A stretch of 64,000 bases of DNA from Branchiostoma belcheri (Eukaryota; Chordata; Leptocardii; Amphioxiformes; Branchiostomatidae). The stretch is from NCBI RefSeq assembly GCF_001625305.1, contig NW_017804431.1:427161-491160 (forward strand). Direction: 5' to 3'. Below, one piece after another: positions 13,201 to 23,639 of the stretch. Position numbers and translations under genes: made by a program. How positions within the stretch are numbered: the stretch's first letter is position 1; the number at the start of each line of letters is the position of its first letter. Below the pieces are notes generated by a model. That model was not told the DNA's origin and did no database searches. It saw only the letters and a list, made by a program, of their open reading frames with translations.

Positions 13201-16200
13201 GGGCCTGAGACTAGCGCACGCGTTCCAGCCTCCTCGCGACTCCAACACGTATTACATAGACGGAGACACGCACTTCGACGCCGACGAGCTGTGGACGCTT
13301 AACACCCCAGAAGGTAAACAACAACAACAACAACAATAACAACAATGAATTTTTTCACTTGTAAATAATTAGACAACAACAACAGTAACAACAATAAGAA
13401 CAATATGTTTAGAGTAAAAAATTATATCCAACACAAAAAGTTCTCTCACCCAGAGCTTTCGACCAGTCACTCTGGTCTTCCTCAGTAGACTGACCCTGAG
13501 GCGTGTCACGTGGCTTTTCTGAAGTTTGACGTCAACACTGGGTCAAAGGTATCTGGTCGCCTCACTGGGCCAGTCTACTGAGGAAGACCAGAGTGACTTG
13601 TAGAAAACTCTAGGTGAGACAACTTTTTAAAACTCTAAGCAAATAGACATATTGATTGATTGATTGATGTTTGCAGGTACAAACCTGTTCCAAGTGGCAG
13701 TTCACGAGTTTGGTCATGCTCTCGGCCTGAGCCACACGCCCGTACCGGGCACCATCATGTTTCCTGCCTACATCTATAAGGACAACCCCTGTATGCACCC
13801 AGACGACAAGATGGCTATACAGAGCCTTTACGGTCAGTACTATACGCTATACAGAGCCTTTACGGTCAGTACTTTATGCTATACAGAGCCTTTACGGTCA
13901 GTACTGTATGCAATACAAAAGTTACTAGAAAGGTAACATTCACATGCCGGTTACAGAATACGATATGCATCGGACTAAGCAGTATGAAAGATAAGATGAT
14001 GATGATGGCACGGCATAGCCTAACAGCTACTGCTCTGTTTAGTCTTACTCAAACGCATTCATATATTAGGTAACTCAGCCTGAATTCTTTCTGGTCAGTT
14101 GCTACATAATGTTACCCAACACCACAGGGTGTCTGCTACGACACCAGTTACCATAGTAACAGAAGTCTGGTCCAAGTCATTGACCTTATTTGTTTGGAAC
14201 GGAAGAAGACGTCTTGGATCTGTGTCACAATAGAATATGTACAGAATCCGTGATAAATTCACACTGGTGAACGAAACAAATTTTAAATACCTAAAAAAAA
14301 CTGTTTTTTTTTTTTGTTTTGGCTGCTCAGGTCAGGACGAGAAGCCTGACCCGATCATCCCCGAGTGCAGCCCGCTGCCCGACCGCTGCCGACGCCCCGA
14401 GTTCGACGCCGTCTTCCAGTTCCGGGGGGAGCTCTTCTTCTTAAAGGTGCGGAATTAAGATTTCTTCGATACGAAACGATAAGAAACGAGTAGAGTATAG
14501 TAGATTCTTCGACCATGTAGGAGATCTACAATCGCAATTCGAGTTGATCTTCTTTTGATGGTTATCTTTGGCTTTCTTGGGTTATTCGTTGTCCTGTAGC
14601 TGTACACCACTGGATGTCTTTCCATGTATTTTTTCTAGTCTTGCTATATCATCTTTTCGTGGATTCTTTCTTTTAACATGACCTTAATGCAATATCAAGA
14701 CGTTAAAGATCAGCTGTTTTCATTTGTGATGAACTTGCGGTTTTGTCCACTCATATCTTCCCCATTTGTTCCATGAATTTTGTCGTTTTTTCCCATTTTC
14801 CTTTCTCAAATCATTAATCAGGGTTATTTCTGATGTCCCTTCTCCACCCAGGATGTGTACTTTTTCCGCATCAACCAGCGGAACAACCGCGTGTCGGGAC
14901 CGGACCCGATCACGCACTTCTGGTCCGGGCTGCCCAACAAGGTGGACGCGGCGTACGAGCGGATCCACGACGGAAAACTCATCTTCTTCAGCGGTGAGTT
15001 CTTAAGCTAAATTCTTCATCATTATTTCACGAGAAGATAAACACGAAAACAGTAGAACAGTAGATAGTTCCCTTTAGAAGTTGCGTTTTCTTAGAATTTT
15101 TGTCAGGAAAAAACATAAACAGGATCTAGGAAAGTTTAGAGGAGTTAGGTTGTATATATTCACAATACTTATATTCTTAGGTCAATGCCTGTATTGCTTA
15201 TGACCAACAAGTACTAAGATTGTAATGTAATGTTTACAAGATGTGTTTCCTTCCTTTGATACAAGAACAGCTGCAGAGTACTGTAGGTCATTATCATCAT
15301 CATCATATTCTGATAGTGAGAATTCGATGTGGTATGTAAAGATACATGACAAATCAAACTCACAAAGACAAAGATATCTTTGTACTTTCTTTTACGGAAC
15401 GTATCATCTAAGAAAGACTTGAACTGTATTTCAGGTAACCTGTTCTGGTTGTTTAAGGGAGTATCTTCTAAGAATGACCTGAACTGTTTTTCAGGTAATC
15501 TGTTCTGGTTGTTTGAGGGCGTCCTGCCCGAGCCCGGCTACCCCCAGCCCATCTCGCGGTTCGGCCTGCCTGTGGACTCCGTGGACGCCGCGCTGCCCTG
15601 GCGACCTTCAGGGAAAACGTACTTCTTCAAGGTGAGTATTATCACGTGTACACCGTGTGATTTTTGTGATGTGATCACGTGTATGCTGCGTGATTTGTTG
15701 GTATGCTCATCTGCCCTGTGGACTCCGTGGACGCCGCGCTGCCCTGGCGACCTTCCGGGAAAACTTACTTCTTCAAGGTGAGTATTATCACGTGTATGTT
15801 GCGTGATTTGTTGGTTATCATCACGTGTGTGCTGCGTGAATTTGTTGTATTATCACGCGCGTGTTTTGTAACTTTTTTGTGTACCCTGTGTGATTTTGTG
15901 GTATGATCTCGTGTATTCTGCGGGATGTTTTGCATTTTCATGTGTCTACAGCATATTATTACGTATACACTTCCTCGTATAATCACTTGTGCTGTGTCTT
16001 AATGAGTTAAGCTTCTTCTCTCGTCTTTGTAATGTTGAAAATGATAATCTCCAACCAGATCTTAGGGTGACAAAAGACAGTACCAAATTGGCCAGGCAGT
16101 TGGGTGGCGTATAGACCCTCTCAGGCGAATGGATACTGCCTGGCCAATTTTATACTGTCTTTTGCCACACTAGGCAATGTAAATGTAGAAAATGTATAAC

Positions 16201-16931
16201 AACAGCTATAATAATGACTTTTCTAGGACGAGTATTACTGGCGGTATGATGAGCAGAAAGGCGAGATCGACCCCGGGTTCCCGCGCCCCATCACCGTGTG
16301 GAGAGGGCTGCCCACGCACATAGACGCCGCGTTCGAGGCAACGGAGGACGGTGTGCTATTTTTTTGTTTTATCTACCCCAGCCTGAAGAACATATTTTTT
16401 TTTTGTTATGAAGTACTGTGACCATAGCACAGTGAGGAGAAAGCACTCAACTTAGAAGAATATCTCTGTAAGTACGTAAGGACGTAAATGAGAACAGTAC
16501 AGATCTCAGATGCAATTTTGTAATCTTAACCCCTCAGACCGGTGTAATGGCCAAGTGGGTAGAGTGCCCGCCTTGCATTTGGTAGGTCGTGGGTTCGATC
16601 CCCGGCTGAGTCATACCAAGGACATTATGGTCATACCAAAGAGTATGGCAGTTGAACACACACCACTACCAGTGGACTAGCCCCCTTCTGTAGTGATTGC
16701 ACTGTGTGGCCAATTGCAAGGGCTATAGAAACGGAGATGGGTGCCGCCATATGCGACCATGGCCATGCTTAAGGTTGCGGGGAGGACTGTAACTAACTTT
16801 TTTTTAAAACCTACCCCACAGGGCACGTCTATGTTTTCAAGGGCCAGCACTACTGGAAGTACAGCGAGACCCGTTACCGCGTGGTCAGGGGCTATCCTCG
16901 CGAGACTTCGGACGGCTGGATGGGATGTTAG
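9553..16931 (+). CDS. Matrix metalloproteinase with hemopexin domain (11 exons, signal-peptide exon not found)
   Basis: This is a secreted zinc endopeptidase of the MMP (M10A) family, expected to cut extracellular-matrix proteins. Coding exons are 9553-9711, 10179-10298, 10790-11046, 12316-12495, 13180-13313, 13677-13832, 14331-14446, 14852-14993, 15495-15631, 16227-16350 and 16822-16931. All junctions are GT/AG with matching phases, and the total is 1635 bases (544 codons plus TAG). Domain order is acidic N-terminal segment, propeptide with the cysteine switch PRCGVPD, catalytic domain with [11 protein letters not shown] and a Met-turn (GTIMFP), short hinge, then a hemopexin propeller that ends in the usual final Cys. 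No furin-type RXKR site lies before the catalytic domain, no fibronectin inserts are present, and no membrane or GPI tail follows, so it should be a soluble, non-furin-activated MMP. The initiating exon is missing from my model. The class is nearly certain; the first two exons are less so. Confidence 0.93.
9873..9901 (+). ncRNA. Hammerhead-like hairpin, MMP intron 1
   Basis: CTGAGGA, an A, helix GACCAG/CTGGTT around loop AGAGA, then GAAA. It is followed by GCTCTAGGCGAGAGAAC, shared with the copies at 13457, 54437 and 62576. One helix pair is a G-U wobble. Expression and activity are unknown. Confidence 0.5.
10440..10640. repeat. Purine-rich (GA) low-complexity tract in MMP intron 2
   Basis: An irregular run of AGAAAG, GAGGGA and similar purine words about 150 bases long. 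It yields long meaningless frames on the minus strand. Confidence 0.8.
10655..10700 (+). repeat. Partial copy of the 5' edge of MMP exon 3
   Basis: CCCTAGAACTACATGCTAGT and GGCTACCGACCAAAAGAGAC repeat the acceptor and first ~45 bases of the exon at 10790. The copy is out of frame and has no donor. Confidence 0.75.
10790..11046 (+). CDS. MMP propeptide exon with cysteine switch
   Basis: The exon begins after a TCTCCCCAG acceptor and encodes the peptidoglycan-binding-like helical prodomain ([10 protein letters not shown] near its start, [20 protein letters not shown] near its end), then the start of the catalytic domain ([13 protein letters not shown]). PRCGVPD is the cysteine switch, whose Cys holds the catalytic zinc in the latent enzyme. 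The donor at 11047 leaves phase 2, which joins as AG|A to the exon at 12316. The exon's 5' edge is echoed upstream at about 10655-10700, and its 3' part downstream at 11357-11456 and 11587-11622. Confidence 0.92.
11057..11350. repeat. Degenerate telomere-like minisatellite (TCTAGGG and TTAGGG variants)
   Basis: The tract is built from heptamers and hexamers such as GGGTCTA and GGGTTA directly after the exon 3 donor. TTAGGG is the usual chordate telomere unit, so this resembles an interstitial telomeric array that drifted to a TCTAGGG variant. Shorter GGGTTAG traces recur near 11555-11585. Confidence 0.8.
11357..11456 (+). repeat. Partial copy of the 3' half of MMP exon 3 with donor (second fragment at 11587-11622)
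   Basis: It repeats GGCGGCCATACGCAAGCCGC through AAGAATGATCTCACCTACAG and a GTAGGTACATT donor, including the cysteine-switch codons. There is no acceptor, so it cannot act as an exon alone. A shorter, more decayed copy lies at 11587-11622 with donor GTAAGG. Confidence 0.85.
11791..12170 (+). repeat. Three defective tandem copies of MMP exon 4
   Basis: Copy 1 (11791-11916) has a good acceptor and is nearly identical to the true exon for 120 bases, but diverges before the donor. Copy 2 (from 11963) lacks about 20 internal bases. Copy 3 (from 12122) is recognisable only for the first ~40 bases. The true exon is 12316-12495. A 3'-edge fragment with donor lies at 12602-12650. Confidence 0.85.
12316..13832 (+). 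CDS. MMP catalytic-domain exons 4-6
   Basis: Exon 12316-12495 encodes the start of the catalytic fold ([20 protein letters not shown] and on to [14 protein letters not shown]). Exon 13180-13313 supplies the metal-binding loops and DADELWTL. Exon 13677-13832 carries [11 protein letters not shown], with three zinc-ligand His and the catalytic Glu, followed by the Met-turn GTIMFP. The end of the domain reads MAIQSLYG as in other MMPs. An extra Cys ([10 protein letters not shown]) between the Met-turn and the end of the domain is unusual. Phases are 2, 1 and 1. The true exon 4 is the fourth and only intact member of a tandem set whose earlier copies (11791-12170) lack a donor or are deleted. Confidence 0.93.
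12776..12804 (-). ncRNA. Hammerhead-like hairpin, decayed copy
   Basis: On the minus strand: a degenerate CAGAGAA in place of CTGANGA, helix GATGTC/GACACC around TGATA, then GAAACGTAAGCAAGG, the same 3' flank as at 29335. The core is damaged. Confidence 0.4.
13457..13485 (-). ncRNA. Hammerhead-like hairpin, MMP intron 5, inverted partner at 13578-13606
   Basis: Minus strand: CTGAGGA, A, helix GACCAG/CTGGTC (six Watson-Crick pairs) around AGTGA, then GAAA. A plus-strand, slightly decayed copy lies 90 bases away (13578-13606), so the pair forms a large inverted repeat (about 13433-13625) just before the catalytic zinc exon. Confidence 0.55.
13833..13915 (+). repeat. Tandem duplication of the MMP exon 6 donor (32-base period)
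   Basis: TATACAGAGCCTTTACG|GTCAGTACT occurs three times at 32-base spacing, with donors at 13833, 13865 and 13897. Using the second or third donor would add 32 or 64 bases and shift the frame. Confidence 0.85.
14331..16931 (+). CDS. MMP hemopexin domain exons 7-11
   Basis: Exons 14331-14446, 14852-14993, 15495-15631, 16227-16350 and 16822-16931 encode four hemopexin blades. Each starts with a DAAF/DAAY-like motif and ends in a GLP turn: [39 protein letters not shown], then [19 protein letters not shown]. The first Cys lies in DRCRRPEF and the last in WMGC at the stop, the usual disulfide closing the propeller. This domain commonly gives MMPs substrate and inhibitor contacts. A second in-frame acceptor at 15434 could add 20 residues to blade 2. 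A partial copy of the last coding segment follows the stop at about 16940-16985. Confidence 0.92.
15380..15494 (+). repeat. Duplicated acceptor and first bases of MMP exon 9 (60-base period)
   Basis: TTTCAG|GTAACCTGTTCTGG at 15434/15435 precedes TTTCAG|GTAATCTGTTCTGG at 15494/15495. The 60 bases between are open in the exon frame. A third trace of the unit (ATCATCTAAGAAAGACTTGA) lies just upstream but lacks the exon part. Confidence 0.85.
15711..15790 (+). repeat. Partial copy of the 3' half of MMP exon 9 with donor
   Basis: CTGTGGACTCCGTGGACGCC to TTCTTCAAG|GTGAGTATTATCACGTG repeats exon 9 and its intron start 146 bases downstream, without an acceptor. Confidence 0.85.
16541..16640 (+). mobile_element. 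tRNA-derived SINE-like sequence in MMP intron 10
   Basis: An A-box-like TGGCCAAGTGGGTAGAGTG is followed by the B-box GGGTTCGATCCC at tRNA-like spacing, then an unrelated 3' body. The cloverleaf is not complete, so this is a SINE or tRNA pseudogene rather than a functional tRNA. Confidence 0.6.
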
Positions 16932-16990
16932 TGACGTCACCGTTATCGCGTGGTCAGGGGCTATCCTTGCGAGACTTCGGACGTGACGTC
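16932..16990 (+). repeat. Partial copy of MMP last exon in the 3' flank
   Basis: TATCGCGTGGTCAGGGGCTA and CTTGCGAGACTTCGGACG repeat the coding end (16878-16915) just after the stop, flanked by two TGACGTCA-type octamers. Confidence 0.75.
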
Positions 16991-18224
16991 ATCGCGCATA
17001 GCATCATGGGACTGTAAGCTGAAAATGATTTCGCTTATTCGTTTTTTCACGTTTTAATGTTCATTCCAGTCTTCGTTATTTCCAAGTTAAGCATAATCTA
17101 GATTTGATTTTAGAACTATTTTATATTAGATTCATGCAGAATTTTATATTGTATAAGCTTATCATTCACTTCTTCCTTTTCATTCCTTTGTATTTTCAAC
17201 ATTTCTGTGTGTACTGTGCCGTTGATTTTTTTATTAGTAAATGTTGTGGATGTATGTAAATGTGAAGTTCTTTTTTTGTTGCTTTTTTTTTGATGTTTTA
17301 AAGCCATTGAGGCATAGAGCTAGATAGGCGCTGTTATAGATGAAAAGTTTGACGCAACTGCCTGAGCTTTCCTGCGAACTGCTTGTTTTGATCGACGGTC
17401 GGGATGGATATTTTGCGGCGGAAAGCAGCACTCAAACCCGCAGTGCAGTTCATTTCAATGTCCCCAGAGGGCGCTGTGGTGGGTCTGACTTATTAGCACA
17501 TCTGTGGTTGTCAGGTTGGGATGATGCTTCAATCCATCCCGCCGTAGCCTGGATGCCAGGCCATTCCCAGGGCCTACACAGGCCAGCTCCTCGTCTCCAG
17601 GGCCTACATGCGAGCCTTTTTTAGGGGCCCGAACAGACCAGTTCCTTGGCCCCAGAGCCAACATACCCCCGGGAAACTTTACCACGGCCCCTAGATAGAG
17701 TTGAGCCGTAAGCATAAGGGGCAGGACAATATTTTCCCGAGACATGTTAGCCCTAGTTTTAGCTTAGTATTTTTAACTAGTCCTTATCCTAGTATAGGAG
17801 CGATGCAGTGCCTGATCTTTAATGAATGAAGACTTTATTGTACATGTATACAATTCTCTTCCCTCCATGTGACAATCTTGCTATCGTCTTCTGCCAAACT
17901 ATTTTCCCAATTTTTGCCCAAGTTTTACTATTTTTCCACAACTGTACTTAGTCTAGTGCCTAGCCCCATCTTTAATTTTTCTTCCGTTCGCTCAAAGAAT
18001 GCCCCCCCCCCACACTCCATGTAACAACCTTGTCAGTGTCTCCATCTCTCCCCTGAGAGTCGCATTATGGCGCCCATTGCGGACGGCAATAGTAATTTTA
18101 CGCTAGGATTGCGGCAGGGGCGTCGGATCGAACGCTGAGCGATCGAAGCTGGCCGCGCGGGAGTCCATTATAGCCGTGATGAGGCGGCCACATGGTCCTT
18201 AGCGTGCCGCGTGTGAGAGGGGTC

Positions 18225-18415
18225 AACAGGGCGGTTATACGGGCTGTACTGATACAGAAGCTGGTGTGTTACGCCGAAGGGCGGTTATACCGGCTGTACC
18301 GATACAGAAGCTGGTGTGTTACGCCGAAGGGCGGTTATACCGGCTATACAGATACAGAAGCTGGTGTGTTACGCCGAAGGGCGGTTATACCAGCTATACA
18401 GATACAGAAAAACCC
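18225..18415 (+). repeat. 50-base tandem repeat derived from a LINE tail
   Basis: CTGGTGTGTTACGCCGAAGG followed by GCGGTTATACCGGCTATAC and GATACAGAAG repeats about four times at 50-base spacing. A single unit ends the LINE fragment at 7016-7066, so this array is an expanded LINE 3' tail without the polymerase part. Confidence 0.85.
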
Positions 18416-18650
18416 CAACAGAGTTCTGCTATGAAGTTGTTTCTAGTTCCCTAAACTCACGGGAGTCCATTATACCCGTGATGAGGCGGCCACATGGTCC
18501 TTAGCGCGGCGTGTGTGAGGAGGGTTAGCGGGGTGACACCGGCCTAGAAAAAATGACTAAAATATCATCAAATACTGTTTAATCACATTGCATTCGCATC
18601 CAAGTTGGCTGAATTACACAACGTGTTACAGATTAAAACTTTGAAAGTTT

Positions 18651-18776
18651 CATTCATTCTTTCATTCATTCATTCATTCATTCATTCATTCATTCATTCA
18701 TTCATTCATTCATTCATTCATTCATTCATTCATTCATTCATTCATTCATTCATTCATTCATTCATTCATTCATTCA
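18651..18776. repeat. (ATTC)n microsatellite forming the tail of a SINE
   Basis: About 30 perfect tetranucleotide units abut the 3' end of the reversed SINE at 18777-18984, as expected if the array is its expanded tail. Confidence 0.9.
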
Positions 18777-18984
18777 TACAAGTTATATCAACTTATTTTA
18801 TGCCGCCACCAACGCAGAGGACGAATACAGGACAAGACAATACTCATTTTGACTTGAGTTAAGTGAGGAAAGTCTTGTAAAGTGCCTTTCCCAGGGGCAC
18901 AGGGTCGGTGGCATGTCAGGACTCGAACCCGGGACCTCTTGGTTCCGAGTCGAGCACTCTGCCGATACCCCACACGACCCCACA
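18777..18984 (-). mobile_element. tRNA-derived SINE
   Basis: Minus strand: GGGGTCGTGTGGGGTATCGG (A-box region), then GGTCCCGGGTTCGAGTCCTG (B-box), then CCTGGGAAAGGCACTTTAC and a 3' part ending GGCGGCATAAAATAAGTTGA. Related copies: 31286-31455, 31689-31812, 44498-44631, 57536-57620, 61745-61980, and a tail at 47630-47710. Confidence 0.8.
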
Positions 18985-19084
18985 TCTTTCCTGTTTCCTG
19001 ACCAATCCCAGAAAAAAGTCCATTTTTGCCGCGGACTCCATTAAGGCCACATGGTCCTTAGCGTGGCGTGTGAGTGGGTCAGCA

Positions 19085-20060
19085 GGGTCACAGGAAGAGT
19101 CGGGGCTGATGAGTGTGTGATAACGATCGGGCCATGCCGACTTTGTTTCTGAGTTAATTACCTAATGAATAAGTGAATAAGTCTATAGAGTTTGCTAACT
19201 AAAGAAGAGGCGTGAGTATGAGTAGAGTCGGACAATTCAGTCTGTGTTTCTCGAAAATTAACTACTCTAGCCGGCTATATTTTAGAAGATGCAGCGGAGT
19301 GTGTGTAACGATCGGGCCATTCCGACTTTGTTTCTGATTTAATTAACTAATAAATATCCCGATAGGGTCTATAGAGTTTGCAAAAAAACAAAAAAAAACA
19401 GTTACTCAAGCATCTGGATGTGATTTTGGAAACGGTCAGACGTTTCAATTCTAGAGAGTTTGCTCAAGAAGACGCTAGATACGGTTAGGTGATTACGACT
19501 TTGTTTCTGATTTAATTACATAATGAATATCCCGATAGAGTCAGTAAAGACTTCTCAAGAAGACGCTACAGAGTATGTATGAGGAGGCTATTCTGCTATA
19601 AGTTTACTTTTCTCGAGAAGATGCTGATGAGCGCGTGGTAACGATCGGGCCATTCCGACTTTGTGTCTGATTTAATTACTTAATGAATATCCCGATAGAG
19701 TCTGTAGAGTTTGTGTAAAGAGAGGCTAGAGTATTATAATCGGATAATTCAGTCTGTGTTTCCAAAAAATTAGCTCATGAATGCCCCAACTTAGTTTGTT
19801 GTGCTATAAAGTTTATCTTTTTTAAAAGCCGCTACGGAGTGTGAGTACGATCGGATCATTCTGACTTTGTTTCTAATTTAGTTACCTAAGGAATATTCCG
19901 ATAGTTATCCCGTTTTTTTCCGTCTGTATCAACCTTTCAAGAAGTCGCTACCAAACCAGTCTATTCTACTATAAGTTTGTTCTTTTCCAAGAGGACGGAA
20001 CGTACATGTAGGGTGTGTACGATCCTGCCATTCTGCCAACTGTCTATTCTGCTAAGTCTT
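19085..20060. repeat. Diverged tandem array, units about 150-190 bases
   Basis: ACGATCGGGCCATTCCGACT, GTTTCTGATTTAATTA, CCCGATAGAGTCTATAGAG and TCAAGAAGACGCTA recur in order about six times with indels. Noncoding. Confidence 0.8.
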
Positions 20061-20489
20061 TTTTAGCTTCCACAACTCACAATCAACATTTTTAACTTAC
20101 AGGTTTAATCTGCGTACAGATCTAGATGATCTTATATGAAACCTGCCAGAAAAAAGGCATTACAGGCCACATTACTTCTCCATCAGTCACATGGCTGCCA
20201 GTAATGACTATCATTAAACACTCATTATGCAAAAACAGTATTTCCGTTGAGTAACTAAGCGCATTGATTGATATCACTAGCTGTAATCGTGGATGAGACG
20301 ATAGTAATTTACTCAAAACTTGCGATTTCGTAGCTTTGTTAAGAAATGTTTTTTATTATTATTATTCAGAAGCACAGTGATGAATACAAATGAAAGGACA
20401 CGGACTAAGTGACTGCGAACTCAAGTTAGGTACAACTTATATTCTCGCAGCCGGTTTTACATTGGGAAAAAGCGTTTACAAGACATTTG

Positions 20490-20530
20490 AAAAAACAAAC
20501 AAACAAACAAACAAACAAACAAACAAACTA
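20490..20530. repeat. (AAAC)n microsatellite
   Basis: About nine AAAC units. Confidence 0.9.
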
Positions 20531-21206
20531 CGGATAGCAGGAGTCAAACCTCCCATCCCAGAAGAGAACGAAAGCATAGCAGGACACATACAACTAGAAG
20601 CGTTTTGTTTCTGTGATGTTTGTGTTTCTGTTTGTGTAATTTTGCGCGGCTAATATAATTTCACAGTTAATGTTTAATGCTTAAAAGAAATGTTAAATTT
20701 CGTCAATAAACTACCATACACTTACAGGTTTTATGTATGGAGTTTTCAATAAATGTGACAGCCTTATAACGAACGACTGGACGTTTCGCCATATATAACG
20801 TCGAACGGTCGTTTCAGTTAGAGGAAGTCTGCAAAATGATGTGTTTGAAGGATAAAAAGTCATTGGCAATCAATGAGAGACTGTCACACAGCGGCGTAAA
20901 ATATCGGTAATTTGCGCTTCCTGAAATGAGTTTATTTCTACTGTTGGAAATGAAAAACTGCTTCCTTCTATGCAAGTTATTAATCTTTCTCGCGTTGTTA
21001 CGCTCTGTGAGAGTTTGTTAATAAATCAAAGGCTACATTTTCTGGTCGATACGTATAGATAACACTCCTCCCTTATTACAGTCAAGCTTCTCTAAATACA
21101 GTCTTTTAACAAACGTATGATATTCGTAAATAATTTCATCAGGTTGGTAAATGACTGAATAACAAAGTTCTTTTTATCACAACCATTTATTTTTCATGAG
21201 CCGACG

Positions 21207-21235
21207 TTTCGATGACCTTCTGTCATCTTCATCAG
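21207..21235 (-). ncRNA. Hammerhead-like hairpin
   Basis: Minus strand: CTGATGA, A, helix GATGAC/GTCATC around AGAAG, then GAAACGTCGGCTC. Flanks (AAATAAATGGTTGTGATAAA) match debris at 31180-31215 and 27290-27320, indicating a dispersed retroelement family. Confidence 0.55.
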
Positions 21236-23260
21236 GGCAATTCTGACTGGTTTACTGTGCACTAACACTAGATGTTACTTGGTGCATAGTGCACTTAAGG
21301 TGTTACATAGTTCATAGTGCACTTAAGCTAGTTTTTTCTGTTTACAATACATTCCGGAACGTAGTGTAATTGTGACATACATACTAGGCATTGTTACATC
21401 ATAGGGAAATATGCGGTTCCAAATGTGTTTCTATATATCATATTTCGTATGATATTTATTTATTGCACTACTCATGATAGATATCTTTTGCCCTGGGTGC
21501 TTTCAATGTGGGGGCTATGTATATATAGAACTTCTTCTTTTGTTTTCTTTGGTACAAGTATGATATTGTGTGTTGCATACGCAACATTAAATCCAATATA
21601 TGTGATATCTAATCATGCATTATATCTATTGGTAGAAGTGCTAAGGCGATCCATATTTTTACATTAGACTATATATATATATAATATTTTACATTTGACT
21701 GTATGTAATATAATACATATGACTCAGTCGGTATTACAGTGGTATTACCATACCGTATCTCACTGTTTTTTTTACCCATTTAGTTCTGTATATATGTCTC
21801 TGTTTTTAATGTTATGTACGGATATGGGCCTTTGGTATAGAAAATAATAGAAACCAACTAAACTAGAGGAATAGCTCAGCTTAACAAGTTTAAGACCTAA
21901 ACTTTATTATCATTATTATTTTTTATTTATTTCTGTTTTATTTAAACAGGGTAGAGACCTCAGTGCCATTTAAAACACTGCTTTTCAGGAATGCCCTGTG
22001 ACAACAAGTTACACATGAAAACATTGAAACCAACACATCAAGCAATACTTTAAACTGATTTAACAACAAATGGAGAAGTGATTTGCACGTGAAGCGCCAT
22101 GTTAATTTATCTGTTGCAACAGTCCACGTATCCAATCATGCTCCCAGCACCGCTTCTGCCATCATGTTCCGGGAAGCTAGCGTGTTCCGGGAAGCTAGCG
22201 GCGCCCCCTAGGCCGCGAAACCGCCGCCTGGGAAGCAATTACAGGAACTCCCCTCGCCTTGTGATAGATATACACACCAGAAGCGGCAGCTAACAATGCA
22301 TTGATGTATTGATGTGAAGTAAAACTGAATAAATCACATAGATATACACTTATCTCAGGCGAGCATTGAGTTCAATTTTCCGTCTAATCAGAAATTATGA
22401 TCATAATCTCTATCTGCTCGAATTAATGACACGGTTTCGGATGCTTGTTTTCTTGCCAATTTGTAATAAAAGTTTGCTAGTACAGAGTTTGCACAGCTAG
22501 ATATCATAATGCTAACACGATATTTACATTTATAAATTACCTGCGCCTTGAGAACGATAACGGTAGTATACGCTGTAACCTATCCAAATTACGAACAGCG
22601 ATGGATTTTTATAGATTGTTAACTTTGACGTCAATAGAAACTGACGCTGCGGCACAGGAAGGTTTATTAGGATCAGGCGACGTAATTCTTTGACTTTTGT
22701 CTCGGAAATATAATCTATGGCATTTTATCAAAGCGTGGTTAGGGTCCACAGTACTAGCGGCTCGGGCATAAGCAGTTTGATTATGTAATTTCAGGCAGCC
22801 CTGGGCTAGAGTGGGTACGGAAAGGAATAAATTTGTTGCTAAGCACTTAAATCGATGCTGGAGATGGATAAGGGGGTTTCTGTGGTTGCTGTTGATACTA
22901 GCACAAGGTAAGAGATATGTATTGTAGGTAGTGCACCAAGGATAGGGTAGATATTTATGTTTACCGAAGGAAAACATACTGTTTTTGCTACGTTTCCTAT
23001 TCTTCTTCTGTTCCAAACACTGAACTTTGACCTGGCCAATGACCTGATTTGTTGACGTCTCTCACCATGGTAACTGGTGTTGGGTTACATAATGTTGCAA
23101 TTTTCTAGTAGGAGGAATTTTGATTCTTGTCTGACCATATATATGAATGTATTTGAGTAAGAATTAACAGACCAGACCATATGCAAAGATAAACATTATG
23201 GACTTGCTTTGCAAATGTTACCTCTAGTTATATTTATATCGGTGTGATTCGTTGACTAGT

Positions 23261-23620
23261 TCAGTACCAAGGACATGGTTGGTAGCTGTGGTGTGGGTAG
23301 TGTTCAGTACCAAGGACAGGGTGGGTAGCAATGTGGATAGTGTTCAGTACCAAGGACAGGGTAGGTAGGTTTGGTGTGGATAGTGTTCAGTACCAAGGAC
23401 AGGGTAGGTAAGTGTGTTGTAGATAGTGTTCAGTACCAAGGACAGGGTAGGTAGCTGTGGTGTGGATAGTGTTCAGTACCAAGGACAGGGTGGGTAGATG
23501 TGGTGTGGATAGTGTTCAGTACCAAGGGCAGGGTAGTGAGCTGTGGTGTGGATAGTGTTCAGTACAAGTAACGGACGGGTAGATGGAAATGTTGAGATTT
23601 GTGTTCAGTACCAAGGAAAA
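23261..23620. repeat. 43-base tandem repeat, about eight units
   Basis: Unit GTTCAGTACCAAGGACAGGG plus TAGGTAGCTGTGGTGTGGAT plus AGT. It ends in a degenerate unit near 23600 and reappears weakly at 23975-24045. Confidence 0.9.
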
Positions 23621-23639
23621 GTTTGTAGTTCTGGTAGTC

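Noticed and set aside
13833..13936. MMP exon 6 extended to the second or third tandem donor
   Set aside because: The 32-base period shifts the frame for the second and third donors, which would destroy the hemopexin domain.
18192..18420. CRISPR-like array (50-bp regular repeats)
   Set aside because: The repeats are directly adjacent with no unique spacers, occur in an animal genome, and derive from a LINE tail.
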